A DNA stretch of 64,000 bases from Roseiconus nitratireducens (lineage in GTDB: Bacteria; Planctomycetota; Planctomycetia; Pirellulales; Pirellulaceae). The stretch lies in contig NZ_VWOX01000004.1 of assembly GCF_008629675.1 (NCBI RefSeq), positions 496,001 to 560,000 on the forward strand. Reading direction: 5' to 3'. This document shows positions 1-9,107 of this stretch, one piece after another (the first letter of the stretch is position 1; every line of letters starts with the position of its first letter). Position numbers and translations under genes: made by a program. The notes beneath the pieces were generated by a model, which saw nothing but the letters and a program-made list of their open reading frames with translations, did no database searches and was not told the origin of the DNA.

Positions 1-975
1 ACGCCTTCTCCGGACCCGAGTGAACCGGCGATCGAATGCCAGTTGACCTCGCGGGGCCTTCTGGTTCAGTGCGACGACCCGCGGGTGCTGGACCAGTTCG
101 AAGACCATCTGGCCATGCTGACCGGCGGCATCGGAAGCCCCGCGGTTTCCGAACCGATCACGTTTTACTTGAAGTACACCGAACCGGCCGAGGCCCTGCG
201 GATGCTGGCCGAACTGCTCGACGGCGGCGACGTGATCAGCGAATCGACCGGCGGCTCGTTGATCAATTCCGTGGTTTCTTCCCCGACAAGTTCCTACCTG
301 GGTCCGATCCTGACCAACCGTGACGGAACCTTAAGCCTGATCGCGGGCACGGCCACGATTGTCGCCGATCCGCGGCTGAATCGGCTGATCGCCCAAGGGA
401 CCACCGAAGACATCGATCGCATCGAAGAGTACCTGCGAATCATCGAAAAGGACAACAGCATTACGTCGGTGGAAACCCACGGTCGCTCCCACGTGATTGA
501 ATTGGTTCACACGCGTGCTTCTGAGGTCGAAGCCGCGTTGCGAAAGGCGTTTGCCGGCCGCGTGGCCGAAGCAGCTTCATCGACGGCAGGCGGTGGCCCC
601 CGCGGTGGCGGCGACCGAGACCGTGAGCGCGATCGTGACCGAGACGATGACCGGTCCCGAGACAATGACCGCCGCGACGACCGCCAGCCGCCCGCCCGTG
701 GTGGCGCCGCGAAGGGACAGGACGACGAACCGAAGATGACGCTGGCCGTGCACGAACCCAGCAATTCGCTGATCGTGACCGCTCCGGACCAGCTGTTTGA
801 AGAGGTCGAACGGTTGGCCAAGGTGATCGATGGCCGTGGAGAACAGGTCGTCCGCGTGCTGACCCCCAGCAACAGCAACGTGATCGAAGAGGTCTTGCAG
901 CAGGTGATGCTGGGACAATCAGCCAGCCCCAGCCGATCCTCGCGTGACCGTGACCGCGATCGCGATCGACGCTAA
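1..975 (+). CDS. Secretin N-terminal (NolW-like) domain protein, 5'-truncated
   Basis: The reading frame is open from the first base, so the true start lies upstream of the window; 324 residues are visible. Two segments read like secretin_N/NolW repeats: one around residues 55-95 (YLKYTEPAEALRMLAELL) and one around 162-182 (VIELVHTRASEVEAALRKAF). Between and after them is a strongly charged Asp/Arg low-complexity linker (about 201-235). A further short repeat-like segment near 245-300 precedes a charged Arg/Asp C-terminus. Such repeats form the periplasmic ring of type II/IV secretion or pilus secretins. No secretin beta-barrel domain is present after them, so the protein may be a periplasmic accessory rather than the pore. 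The next gene begins six bases after the stop and may be co-transcribed. Confidence 0.7.
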   Translation, partial: TPSPDPSEPAIECQLTSRGLLVQCDDPRVLDQFEDHLAMLTGGIGSPAVSEPITFYLKYTEPAEALRMLAELLDGGDVISESTGGSLINSVVSSPTSSYLGPILTNRDGTLSLIAGTATIVADPRLNRLIAQGTTEDIDRIEEYLRIIEKDNSITSVETHGRSHVIELVHTRASEVEAALRKAFAGRVAEAASSTAGGGPRGGGDRDRERDRDRDDDRSRDNDRRDDRQPPARGGAAKGQDDEPKMTLAVHEPSNSLIVTAPDQLFEEVERLAKVIDGRGEQVVRVLTPSNSNVIEEVLQQVMLGQSASPSRSSRDRDRDRDRR

Positions 976-981
976 ATCCGA

Positions 982-2823
982 ATGGCTCGCCAAATGATGA
1001 ACGCTTGCATGCAATTGATCCTGCGATCCAGGGTCCAGCTGTTGGTCTTTGCCTTGGCCGCCGCCGTTCCGCTGACCGCGACCGCCCAATCGGGTTTGCG
1101 ACAGTCGCTGGAACTACTGGACCGCGACGGGGACGGCTATCTGGAACCCGACGAAATCACGCCGCTGTCGCGTCCCTACCTGGAACGGATCGCCCGCGCC
1201 CGCCGGATCTCCTTGGACCGCCGCACCCGCATCGACGAGTGGCAGCAGGCCGCGAGAATTTACTACGCGATGCAAAACGGCACCGATGATGACAACGTTC
1301 GCGTCAGCGAGGAACGGTCCGTGGAACCGTTCGGGCTCAGCGATGACGACATCATGGTCCCGGAGTTTGGACTGCCGGACGTCAAGTATCCGTACACCAA
1401 AGACGACCTGGAGGATGCGGAGCGGGCCATTGAACGTTACGACCGCAACCGCGACGGATACCTCAGCCGCCGGGAAGCCGACCGGGGACGCTGGCGATAC
1501 ACCGACCCCTTCCTGATGGACTTCAACAAGGACGACCAGTTAAGCCGGCTGGAACTGGCACAGCGGTACGCACGGCGGCGGTTGGTCCGCGATGACGCCG
1601 GCGAGCTGATTCAGCGTGCCCGCCGGGTTGGGAACGGCATTCGTCCTTCGGTCGACGAAGATGACGACGACGACCGTCGTCGCCGAAGCCGCTGGTCACG
1701 CAGCGGGGGCAGCAAATATTGGTTGACCGCTGGCGTCTTGGATCGATTTGACGCCAACCGCAACGGCCAGCTGGAAAGCGACGAAGTCGTGGACTTAGGC
1801 ATGCCCGCGGGCCAAATCGACATCGATCGCGACGGCGTCCTCTCCCGCGACGAATTGTTCGCGTACCTGTCTGATCTGCAGGACCAGACCGGCGACCTGA
1901 CCGAAGGCCTGCCCGGCTGGTACTACGAGCTGGATGGCGATCGCGATGGACAAGTTTCGTTGATGGAATTCGCGGCCGAGCCGACCGACGCGCGTGTGAA
2001 TGAATTCACTCGCATGGACACGAACCAAGACGGGCTGCTTTCACCGATCGAGGTCTTGTCGACCAAGGGCATGACTGGTGGTCGGTATGCCAATACCAAC
2101 GCCGAGATCTTGCCTCCGCGGAAGACGATCGTTTCTGAGATCAACGTGGAAGATGATTTCATCATCGCGGACATGGACGTGCAGCTTTCCATCACCCACA
2201 CCTACACGTCCTACCTGGACGGATACTTGACCGGTCCGGACGGCCAGCGGATTGAGCTGTTCACCGCGGTGGGGTCCAACGACGACCATTTCAACGAAAC
2301 GGTGTTCGATGACCAGGCCCGCGAGCCGATCAACAAGGCTCGGCCTCCATTCGAAGGTACTTTCATTCCGGAAGGAACGGTGAAGCGTCAGCCCGGCCTG
2401 TCCACCTTCAACGGCAAGAGCATCAAGGGAGTGTGGCAACTGACGATCCGATGCTCGCGCAGCGACCGCTTTGGCATGCTGCACGAATGGGCGTTGATCG
2501 CACGACCGGATGAAGAAAGCTTGCTTGACGAGCGTCAAGAAGAGGTACCGGACACCGCTGACGAATCTACCGCCGAACTGACCAGTGCCGCCGCGGACTT
2601 CTCGTCGGGCGTGCCCGGATGGAACGACCAGATGGAAGCGGGACAGCTGAAGGCCTCGATGCCGGGCGACTGGTCGTCGGAGGTCAAAGCCGAACTCGCC
2701 AATCGGTTGCGGCGGCCGACGCCGCAGCAATGGGCGCAAATGAGCGAGACCGAGCGACAGGCAAAACTGGAAGCCAGAAAGCAAGCGATCGACCGGTACA
2801 AAAAGATGCTCGGGGGCGAGTAA
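982..2823 (+). CDS. Secreted multi-EF-hand protein with proprotein-convertase P domain
   Basis: The 613-residue product starts with a signal peptide whose hydrophobic core (about residues 18-33) ends in TATAQS. At least six EF-hand-type calcium loops follow, for example DRDGDGYLEPDE near residue 47, DRNRDGYLSRRE near 152, DANRNGQLESDE near 258 and DTNQDGLLSPIE near 343, separated by an acidic/Arg-rich linker (220-240). Residues about 380-510 resemble the P/Homo-B beta-sandwich that follows catalytic domains in subtilisin-type convertases, including GVWQLTIRCS. No protease domain is present, so it is probably a calcium-binding extracytoplasmic or surface protein. The C-terminus is a Gln/Arg-rich helix. 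The start chosen lies six bases after the preceding stop. Confidence 0.8.
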   Translation: MARQMMNACMQLILRSRVQLLVFALAAAVPLTATAQSGLRQSLELLDRDGDGYLEPDEITPLSRPYLERIARARRISLDRRTRIDEWQQAARIYYAMQNGTDDDNVRVSEERSVEPFGLSDDDIMVPEFGLPDVKYPYTKDDLEDAERAIERYDRNRDGYLSRREADRGRWRYTDPFLMDFNKDDQLSRLELAQRYARRRLVRDDAGELIQRARRVGNGIRPSVDEDDDDDRRRRSRWSRSGGSKYWLTAGVLDRFDANRNGQLESDEVVDLGMPAGQIDIDRDGVLSRDELFAYLSDLQDQTGDLTEGLPGWYYELDGDRDGQVSLMEFAAEPTDARVNEFTRMDTNQDGLLSPIEVLSTKGMTGGRYANTNAEILPPRKTIVSEINVEDDFIIADMDVQLSITHTYTSYLDGYLTGPDGQRIELFTAVGSNDDHFNETVFDDQAREPINKARPPFEGTFIPEGTVKRQPGLSTFNGKSIKGVWQLTIRCSRSDRFGMLHEWALIARPDEESLLDERQEEVPDTADESTAELTSAAADFSSGVPGWNDQMEAGQLKASMPGDWSSEVKAELANRLRRPTPQQWAQMSETERQAKLEARKQAIDRYKKMLGGE

Positions 2824-2868
2824 ACTGGGCGGGCTTCCCCGCCTCCGCCCTCTTGCCGATTCGGTCCC

Positions 2869-4296
2869 ATGTCACTTCGAGTTCTTCCGGCATCCGTGTC
2901 GCTGCCGCTGATGCTGTTCGCAGCGTGTGCTCTCACGTTCTGCCAACCCGCCGCCGCCGCGGATAAGCCCAACTTCGTCGTCATCTTCTGTGACGACCTC
3001 GGCTGGGGCGATCTCACCTGTTACGGCCATCCCACGATCGCGACCCCGAATCTGGACCAGATGGCGGCGCAGGGGATGCGGCTGACGCAATTCTACGTCG
3101 CCTCCAGCGTGTGCACCCCCAGTCGATCGGCACTGGTCACCGGCCGTTATCCGGTGCGAACCGGAATGTACGGAAATCGTCGGGTGCTGTTTCCCGATTC
3201 GGTCGGCGGCCTGCAAGCCGACGAACTGACCATCGCCGAAGTGTTGAAGGACGCCGGATACGCGACTGGCATGGTCGGCAAATGGCACCTGGGGCACCTG
3301 CCGCAATATCTGCCGACCGAGCACGGTTTCGACAGCTACTACGGCATCCCCTACAGCAACGACATGGACAAGGTCGCCTCCCAAGCCAAGACCGGCCGAC
3401 AGGTTTTCATTGATCCGGACTACCGACATTTCAATGTTCCGCTCCTGGCCGGCAGCGGTTCGGACGTCCGGCAGATCGAGCGGCCGGTCAATCAGAACAC
3501 CATCACGCGGCGATACACCGAACGTGCGACCGAATACATTCGCAACAATGCCGCCCAACCGTTCTTTCTGTACCTGGCGCATTCCCTGCCGCACGTGCCG
3601 CTGTTTCGGGACGAGCCCTTCGTCGATCACTCGCTTGCCGGACTCTACGGCGATGTGATCGAGGAAATTGATTGGAGCGTCGGTCAGGTGCTGGAGACCC
3701 TGCGAAACGAGGGCATCGACCGGCAGACGTTGGTGGTCTTCACCAGCGACAACGGTCCCTGGCTGACGTTCGGCGATCAGGGCGGTTCGGCCGGACCGCT
3801 CCGCAACGGGAAAGGCACGACGTTCGAAGGGGGCCAGCGGGTGCCCGGCATCTTCTGGATGCCCGGCACGATTCCGGCGGGCAAGACCCAGCGCGGACTG
3901 GCCAGCACCTTGGACCTGTTGCCGACCTTCGCATCAATGGCGGGAACCGACATCGATGAAGACGTCGTCCTGGACGGGTTCGACCTGACGGCGATGCTGA
4001 CCTCTGACGCCCCCTCGCCGCGCGAAACGTTTTTCTATTACCGCGACAGCCGGCTGATGGCCGTCCGACACGGACGCTACAAAGCGCACCTGATCACTCA
4101 GGACAGCTACACCCCGGCGGCGCGGACCCCCACCAAACATGATCCGCCGCTGTTGTACGATCTGGAGACCGACATCGGCGAAAAGCGTGATGTCGCCCAG
4201 CAGCATCCCGACGTGCTCAAGCAGATCGCGGAAATCATCCGCCAACACGAAAAGAATTTGGTCGTCGCGCCCAGCCAGTGCGACCGTAAACCCTAA
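2869..4296 (+). CDS. Secreted arylsulfatase-family sulfatase
   Basis: A 475-residue type I sulfatase (alkaline-phosphatase fold). The N-terminus is a signal peptide (residues 1-31) and mature sequence begins near DKPNFVVIFCDDLGWGD, whose DD pair supplies metal ligands. The sulfatase signature CTPSRSALVTGRYP carries Cys82, the residue converted to formylglycine in active family members; GKWHLGH near residue 140 and FTSDNGPW near 295 are further active-site motifs. It should hydrolyse sulfate esters in the periplasm or outside the cell, plausibly on algal polysaccharides, although the substrate cannot be read from the sequence. It needs a formylglycine-generating enzyme for maturation; the FGE-like gene at 37.4-38.5 kb lacks the catalytic cysteines and is not a good candidate. 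Confidence 0.92.
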   Translation: MSLRVLPASVSLPLMLFAACALTFCQPAAAADKPNFVVIFCDDLGWGDLTCYGHPTIATPNLDQMAAQGMRLTQFYVASSVCTPSRSALVTGRYPVRTGMYGNRRVLFPDSVGGLQADELTIAEVLKDAGYATGMVGKWHLGHLPQYLPTEHGFDSYYGIPYSNDMDKVASQAKTGRQVFIDPDYRHFNVPLLAGSGSDVRQIERPVNQNTITRRYTERATEYIRNNAAQPFFLYLAHSLPHVPLFRDEPFVDHSLAGLYGDVIEEIDWSVGQVLETLRNEGIDRQTLVVFTSDNGPWLTFGDQGGSAGPLRNGKGTTFEGGQRVPGIFWMPGTIPAGKTQRGLASTLDLLPTFASMAGTDIDEDVVLDGFDLTAMLTSDAPSPRETFFYYRDSRLMAVRHGRYKAHLITQDSYTPAARTPTKHDPPLLYDLETDIGEKRDVAQQHPDVLKQIAEIIRQHEKNLVVAPSQCDRKP

Positions 4297-4335
4297 ACTG
4301 GGCATTGAGATTCTTTCTTGACCGTCTTAGGCTCT

Positions 4336-4354
4336 CCGCCAACTTGGCGGTTTG
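4336..4354 (+). terminator. Weak terminator-like hairpin after the sulfatase
   Basis: About 40 bases after the sulfatase stop is a short perfect stem (CCGCCAA/TTGGCGG with almost no loop) followed by only three T residues. It could help end sulfatase transcription, but the T-tract is poor. Confidence 0.3.
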
Positions 4355-4434
4355 ACCGCTTGTTCCAACCGGCGGCGGCTTCAAACTAGTCGCCCGTGTG
4401 ATCGTCCCCCACCCTCCCTTGTCTGAGCGACTCC

Positions 4435-5754
4435 ATGACCGCCTTTCCCGACATCCCGACTATTCAGTACGAAGGTCCCCAAAGCGACAACCCCTTGGCG
4501 TTCCGGTGGTACAACCCGGAGGAGGTCGTCGAGGGAAAGACGATGAAGGAACATTTTCGTTTCTCGATCGTGTACTGGCATACGTTTCGGGGAACCGGCA
4601 GCGATCCGTTCGGGCCCGGGACCGCAATTCGCCCCTGGGACGACGGTTCGGAATCCGTTGAAAACGCGCAGAACCGCGCCCGGGTGGCTTTCGAATTGTT
4701 CGAAAAACTCCAGGCACCTTATTACGCGTTCCACGACCGCGATGTCGCTCCCGAAGGAAGTTCGCTGAAGGAAACCAATGCGAACCTGGACGCGGTGGCC
4801 GACGTGCTGCTGGAAGAGCAGCAACGCAGCGGAGTCGGCTTGCTGTGGGGCACCGCCAACATGTTTTCCAATCCCCGCTTCATGCACGGCGCCGCGACCA
4901 GTTGCAATGCGGACGTGTTCGCCTACGCCGCCGCGCAAGTGAAGAAAGCGATGGAGGTCACGCACCGCCTGGGTGGGGAGAATTATGTGTTCTGGGGCGG
5001 ACGGGAAGGCTATCAGAACCTGTACAACACCGACATGAAACGGGAATTGGATCACCTGGCGAAGTTCTTTCACATGGCCGTGGACTACGCCAAGGAAATC
5101 GGTTTCGACGGCCAGTTCCTGATCGAACCGAAACCGAAAGAGCCCACCAAGCACCAGTACGACAGCGACGCTGCGGCCTGTCTGAATTTCCTGCGGGCCT
5201 ACGACTTGATGGATCACTTCAAGTTGAACCTGGAAACCAACCACGCCACGTTGGCCGGGCACACCATGATGCACGAACTGGACTACGCCGGTTCACAGGG
5301 TGCCCTGGGTAGCATTGACGCCAACACCGGCGACCTGCTGCTGGGCTGGGACACCGACCAGTTTGCCACCGATTATTACCTGACCACTCAGATGATGTAC
5401 TACATCCTCAAGCACGGTGGACTGGGAACCGGGGGCGTGAACTTCGACGCCAAGCTGCGACGGGAATCGTTCGAGCCGATCGATCTGTTCTACGCGCACA
5501 TCGGATCCATGGACGCCTACGCCAAGGGGCTGAAGATCGCAGCGGCCCTCCGTGCCGACAATGCCCTGGAGAATTTCATCTCCCAACGCTACAGCACCTG
5601 GGACAGCGGAATCGGTGCCAAAATCGAGTCCGGCGGAGTCGGTTTCGCGGATCTGGAAAGCTACATGCTGGAAAAGGGTGAGGTGGACGCCAACCAAAGC
5701 GGTCGGCAAGAACTGCTCGAAAGCGTCGTCAACCGCTACATCGATCGCGTGTAG
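4435..5754 (+). CDS. xylA: Xylose isomerase
   Basis: At 439 residues the protein has the usual length of the longer (class II) xylose isomerases and interconverts D-xylose and D-xylulose in the cytoplasm. Characteristic motifs are all present: [13 protein letters not shown] with the catalytic His, [33 protein letters not shown] with metal-binding Glu, [13 protein letters not shown], and the metal-binding segment near [15 protein letters not shown]. No xylulokinase or transporter is adjacent, so it is not part of a classical xyl operon here. It is followed by a five-copy palindromic repeat array that separates it from a convergent ROK-family gene. Confidence 0.96.
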   Translation: MTAFPDIPTIQYEGPQSDNPLAFRWYNPEEVVEGKTMKEHFRFSIVYWHTFRGTGSDPFGPGTAIRPWDDGSESVENAQNRARVAFELFEKLQAPYYAFHDRDVAPEGSSLKETNANLDAVADVLLEEQQRSGVGLLWGTANMFSNPRFMHGAATSCNADVFAYAAAQVKKAMEVTHRLGGENYVFWGGREGYQNLYNTDMKRELDHLAKFFHMAVDYAKEIGFDGQFLIEPKPKEPTKHQYDSDAAACLNFLRAYDLMDHFKLNLETNHATLAGHTMMHELDYAGSQGALGSIDANTGDLLLGWDTDQFATDYYLTTQMMYYILKHGGLGTGGVNFDAKLRRESFEPIDLFYAHIGSMDAYAKGLKIAAALRADNALENFISQRYSTWDSGIGAKIESGGVGFADLESYMLEKGEVDANQSGRQELLESVVNRYIDRV

Positions 5755-5761
5755 AGCGTTC

Positions 5762-6335
5762 GTCAGGCACAGTCTGACCTACGGGACGCCGGTGTAGCTA
5801 CCATCGCCAGACGGTGGCGAGCTGGTATCTTCCACGCTCTGGCGAGCGTGGCTACGCCAAACAACCCGGCCCTGCAGTCGTCAGGCACAGCCTGACCTAC
5901 GTGACGCCGGTGTAGCTACCGTCGCCAGACGGTGGCGAGCTGTTATCTTCCACGCTCTGGCGAGCGTGGCTACGCCAAACCCAACCCTGCCCGTGCGGTC
6001 GTCAGGCACAGCCTGACCTACGGGACGCCGGTGTAGCTACCGTCGCCAGACGGTGGCGAGCTGTTATCTTCCACGCTCTGGCGAGCGTGGCTTCGCCAAA
6101 CCAACCCTGCCGTGCGGTCGTCAGGCACAGCCTGACCTAAGCGAGCTGACGCCGGTGTAGCTACCGTCGCCAGACGGTGGCGAACTGGTATCTTCCACGC
6201 TCTGGCGAGCGTGGCTACGCCAAACCAACCCTGCCGTGCGGTCGTCAGGCACAGCCTGACCTACGTGACGCCGATGTAGCTACCGTCGCCAGACGGTGGC
6301 GAGCTGTTATCTTCCACGCTCTGGCGAGCGTGGCT
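5762..6335. repeat. Five tandem copies of a ~120-bp palindromic intergenic repeat
   Basis: Copies begin at about 5762, 5880, 6001, 6120 and 6244, giving periods of 118-124 bp. Each unit contains two or three small palindromes: GTCAGGCACAGCCTGAC; a CCGTCGCCAGACGGTGGCGA hairpin; and CCACGCTCTGGCGAGCGTGG. The copies differ by single bases and short indels; the fourth has an extra AGCGAGCTG after the first palindrome. The array fills the space between convergent xylA and the ROK gene, so it may act as a bidirectional terminator or RNA-processing element. It has no unique spacers and is not a CRISPR. Degenerate single pieces recur near 14193 and 14797. Confidence 0.93.
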
Positions 6336-6353
6336 ACAGGTTCTTCGAACGGC

Positions 6354-7334
6354 TCAGTTCTCAACCTGGTGACGCGCCCAAGCCGCAGCTCCTTGGACTC
6401 CGGCGTCGTCGCCCAACTTGGCCGCAACGACTTCGAAACAGTCCTTGTAGACGCTCATCACACTTTTCCGAGCCGTCTTTGCGACCGTGCCCACGATCAA
6501 ATCCTCCATGGCCTCGACCAATCCGCCGCCCAGGACGATCTTATCGGGGCAGAGCAGGTGGATGATGTTGACGACCGCGATCCCGATCGATTCGGCAGCT
6601 TCTTCCACCAATCGAATGATCACCTTGTCGCCCGCGGCGACGGAATCGGCCAATGCACCGCTGCGGATGTTGGCCAAATCGGTTCCCCCTTCTTTCAACA
6701 GTTGTGGGGCGTCGCCACGAAAGGCGGCTTTGGCGGCTTCGGCCGCAATCGACAGGCGACTGGCTTCCGCTTCCAGGGTTCCGGGCAGGTCGTAGCCGCT
6801 GCTACGTGTACTGCTGCTGATCCGCGTGTGCCCGATCTCCATGCAGCTGATGCCTTTCCCCTGCAGGATCGAACCTTCGTAGACGCAAGCCCCGCCGATC
6901 CCCGTTCCGGGAAAGATCCCGACGGCACAGCGGGAACCCTTGGCAACGCCAAACTGGTACTCGCCGTACAGGCCGGCGTCGACATCGTTGAGCACGACGG
7001 CCGGACAATTGAATTTCTTTTTGAGGAAGTCGCCGATGTCGACGTCGTCCCAGCCCAAATTGGGTGTCGTCAAGATCCGCCCTTTATCCAGATCGATCGG
7101 CCCCGGACACCCGATCCCGATCCCCTTGATGTTGTGATCCCCCAGGTCGTTTTCGTCGATCAAACGTTCGATCGTCGATCCAATCCTGGCGATCCCCTGA
7201 TCGCTACCCTCGCGGCCACGCGTCTTGCGGCGACGACGTCCCAGCAGTTTCCAGTCTTGATCGTAGGCGGCGCTCAACATCTTGGTGCCGCCAAGATCAA
7301 AACCGATCCAGATGTCTTTCGTTTTCTCAGCCAT
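6354..7334 (-). CDS. ROK-family sugar kinase-like protein without zinc cysteines
   Basis: A 326-residue ROK (repressor/ORF/kinase) family protein with no DNA-binding domain, so a kinase-type rather than repressor-type member. The phosphate-binding motif DLGGTK is at residues 13-18, VVLNDVDAGLYGEY carries the sugar-binding/catalytic Asp region, and GIFPGTGIGGACVYEG is the second nucleotide loop. The usual ROK zinc motif (CxCGxxGCxE) after EIGH is replaced by a Ser/Thr-rich stretch, EIGHTRISSSTRSSGYDLPG, so the structural zinc is probably absent. Glucokinase or another hexose kinase is the best guess; activity is less certain because of the missing motif. It converges on xylA. Confidence 0.82.
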   Translation of the reverse strand: MAEKTKDIWIGFDLGGTKMLSAAYDQDWKLLGRRRRKTRGREGSDQGIARIGSTIERLIDENDLGDHNIKGIGIGCPGPIDLDKGRILTTPNLGWDDVDIGDFLKKKFNCPAVVLNDVDAGLYGEYQFGVAKGSRCAVGIFPGTGIGGACVYEGSILQGKGISCMEIGHTRISSSTRSSGYDLPGTLEAEASRLSIAAEAAKAAFRGDAPQLLKEGGTDLANIRSGALADSVAAGDKVIIRLVEEAAESIGIAVVNIIHLLCPDKIVLGGGLVEAMEDLIVGTVAKTARKSVMSVYKDCFEVVAAKLGDDAGVQGAAAWARHQVEN

Positions 7335-7828
7335 TTTCTCTCCAGCGCGCCAACGTCAAGTCGAACGACGGTCCACTGCCGACGGTAGTTCCGCAACCGC
7401 GGGCCGAATCACCGTCGTCTTGGGCGTCGATTCGCGGCTCCGCAGAGGATACCCCAAAACGGGCGACATCGGCCTGGCGCCGAGCCGGAAAATGACCGAC
7501 CGCGAACCGAATGCCCGGGGATTCGTTTATCATCGACATTGTTCGGGCGTCGAACAGCCCGCACCCCCGCCAAGGATCGTTCGGCGGGCCGCAAATGAGT
7601 CCCCGGGAGCGGATGGTCTGCCCGGTCACACCGACGATCTGCCTTGTCTCCCCAAAGCCCTCTCCCTTCCGCACAAATCCACTTCGCCGGGTCCCTTTCC
7701 GAAGCGGGCCGGCCCGACCACATCGGCCTTGGTCGAATGGTTGCCTGCGAGAATCTTTGCGGAAAAGTTTTTCTGATTCCTGAAATAAATCGGCTGCGGC
7801 GCGCAATGTTCTTTGCGACAGCGGATCC
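7335..7828. other. Divergent intergenic region
   Basis: This 494-bp space separates the start of the ROK gene (minus) from the start of the ECF sigma gene (plus), so promoters for both should lie here. I see no strong hairpin, repeat or small gene with good support. Confidence 0.5.
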
Positions 7829-8422
7829 ATGAGCGAATTTTCGGCCGAGCAAAGTTTTCCGGCGGACGGACCTGAAGGGAACGACGGGTCGACGCCCGAT
7901 GAAACATCCCCAGTCGTTTCCGATGGCGGTCAGGCCTGGCGGCAATTGTTCCAACGGGTCGAGCCGGCACTGCGTCGCTTTTTGGCTGGCAAATTGCCTC
8001 AAACCGCTGACGTGGACGACTGCGTGCAACGGGTGTTTGTGGCCATGCTGCAAAACGAAACTCACGTCCCGGTTGTCGCCCGACGGGCTTGGTTGTTCCG
8101 CGTCGCGGCCAACGAAGCGGCGTACTGGTGGCGACAAAAAGCGTCGACCGACCGCGTGACAGAAAAACATGCTGCCTACCTCCAAAGCCGTCCACCGAAC
8201 CAGAATCCTGATCCCCTCGAGAATCGAGAGACCGTCGAACAGATCCAGCGTTCCCTGCAGAAGTTGCCACAAGCGTCACGAGAAATCGTGCTGATGCGGC
8301 TTCGTGACGAAATGACTTTCCAGGCGATCGCTGACCAGTTGAACGTTCCGCTGGGAACCGTGCTGACACGGATGCGCCGCGCGATGCAGCGGCTTCGAGA
8401 CGAATTGCAGGAAGAGCCGTAA
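7829..8422 (+). CDS. ECF-type RNA polymerase sigma factor
   Basis: A 197-residue sigma-70 family protein with only regions 2 and 4. Region 2 lies at about residues 40-105 (DVDDCVQRVFVAML, then the WLFRVAANEAAYWWRQK helix). Region 4 lies at about 145-192 with the helix-turn-helix MTFQAIADQLNVPLGTVLTR. It would redirect RNA polymerase to a dedicated regulon. The next gene starts 13 bases after the stop and encodes a single-pass membrane protein with a short cytoplasmic N-terminal domain, the usual arrangement for a cognate anti-sigma factor. The ATG at 7829 precedes a natural acidic N-terminus. Confidence 0.9.
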   Translation: MSEFSAEQSFPADGPEGNDGSTPDETSPVVSDGGQAWRQLFQRVEPALRRFLAGKLPQTADVDDCVQRVFVAMLQNETHVPVVARRAWLFRVAANEAAYWWRQKASTDRVTEKHAAYLQSRPPNQNPDPLENRETVEQIQRSLQKLPQASREIVLMRLRDEMTFQAIADQLNVPLGTVLTRMRRAMQRLRDELQEEP

Positions 8423-8435
8423 CCAAATCCATTCG

Positions 8436-9107
8436 ATGAATTTCAAACCCGATCAACCGCACGACCGTTCCTCCGAGCCCGCGGGCCAGATTCGCCAGCG
8501 GTGCCTGGCCTACCTGTTGGGCGAAATGGACGAGCCCCAACGGGCGCAATTCGAGTCGCAGTTGGATGCCCCGGACGTGGCGGAAGTGCTGGTGCAGGAA
8601 AGCCAGTTGCTGCTGGACGTCGTCGACGCCTGCGACCAGTTCCCCCGGGGGACCCAATCGGTCGCCGCCTCCGCCCTGCCCTGCTCTGCCCCTGCCAAGC
8701 AGCCCGGTTCTGTCACCAAAGCGACAACCTCGGCATCCCGTGAATCCGACTCGCTTGACTCTCGGACTTGGCGACGGGCGATCATGGTCGCGTTTGCCCT
8801 GGCGGCCACCGTCTTGTTCGCCGTCGTCACCGCGCCCTTCACACAGCAGTCCGATACGATGTCCAGCGCGGTGCAGTCGCAGGACGAGCGATCCGAACAA
8901 TTTCAGCTGCGGTTGGCACGCGTCTGGGTCGATCCCGCGGTCGACTGGGAATCAGAATCTGACACGGCGGTCTCGGACTCGCTCACCGCGGTCGAGGAGA
9001 TACCGGTCCGCGAAACCGAATCACCGACCGATCAGGATGAGTCGCTTGACTGGATGGTCACTGCGGTGCGAGCCGTTTCGTTGGAGGGCCAACCCAATGA
9101 CGGCTGA
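8436..9107 (+). CDS. Putative anti-sigma factor, single-pass membrane protein
   Basis: The 223-residue product has an N-terminal segment (about residues 18-62, CLAYLLGEMDEPQRAQFESQ) resembling the start of zinc-finger-like anti-sigma domains but without a His/Cys set. One transmembrane helix lies at about 115-132 (IMVAFALAATVLFAVVTAPF), followed by an acidic, Ser/Thr-rich extracytoplasmic tail. Its position 13 bases after an ECF sigma gene and an 11-base overlap with the following gene support an operon and an anti-sigma role. The function is inferred from context rather than from a clear domain match. Confidence 0.6.
   Translation: MNFKPDQPHDRSSEPAGQIRQRCLAYLLGEMDEPQRAQFESQLDAPDVAEVLVQESQLLLDVVDACDQFPRGTQSVAASALPCSAPAKQPGSVTKATTSASRESDSLDSRTWRRAIMVAFALAATVLFAVVTAPFTQQSDTMSSAVQSQDERSEQFQLRLARVWVDPAVDWESESDTAVSDSLTAVEEIPVRETESPTDQDESLDWMVTAVRAVSLEGQPNDG

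Noticed and set aside
5762..6335. CRISPR array
   Set aside because: Whole ~120-bp units repeat in tandem without unique spacers, and there are no cas genes.
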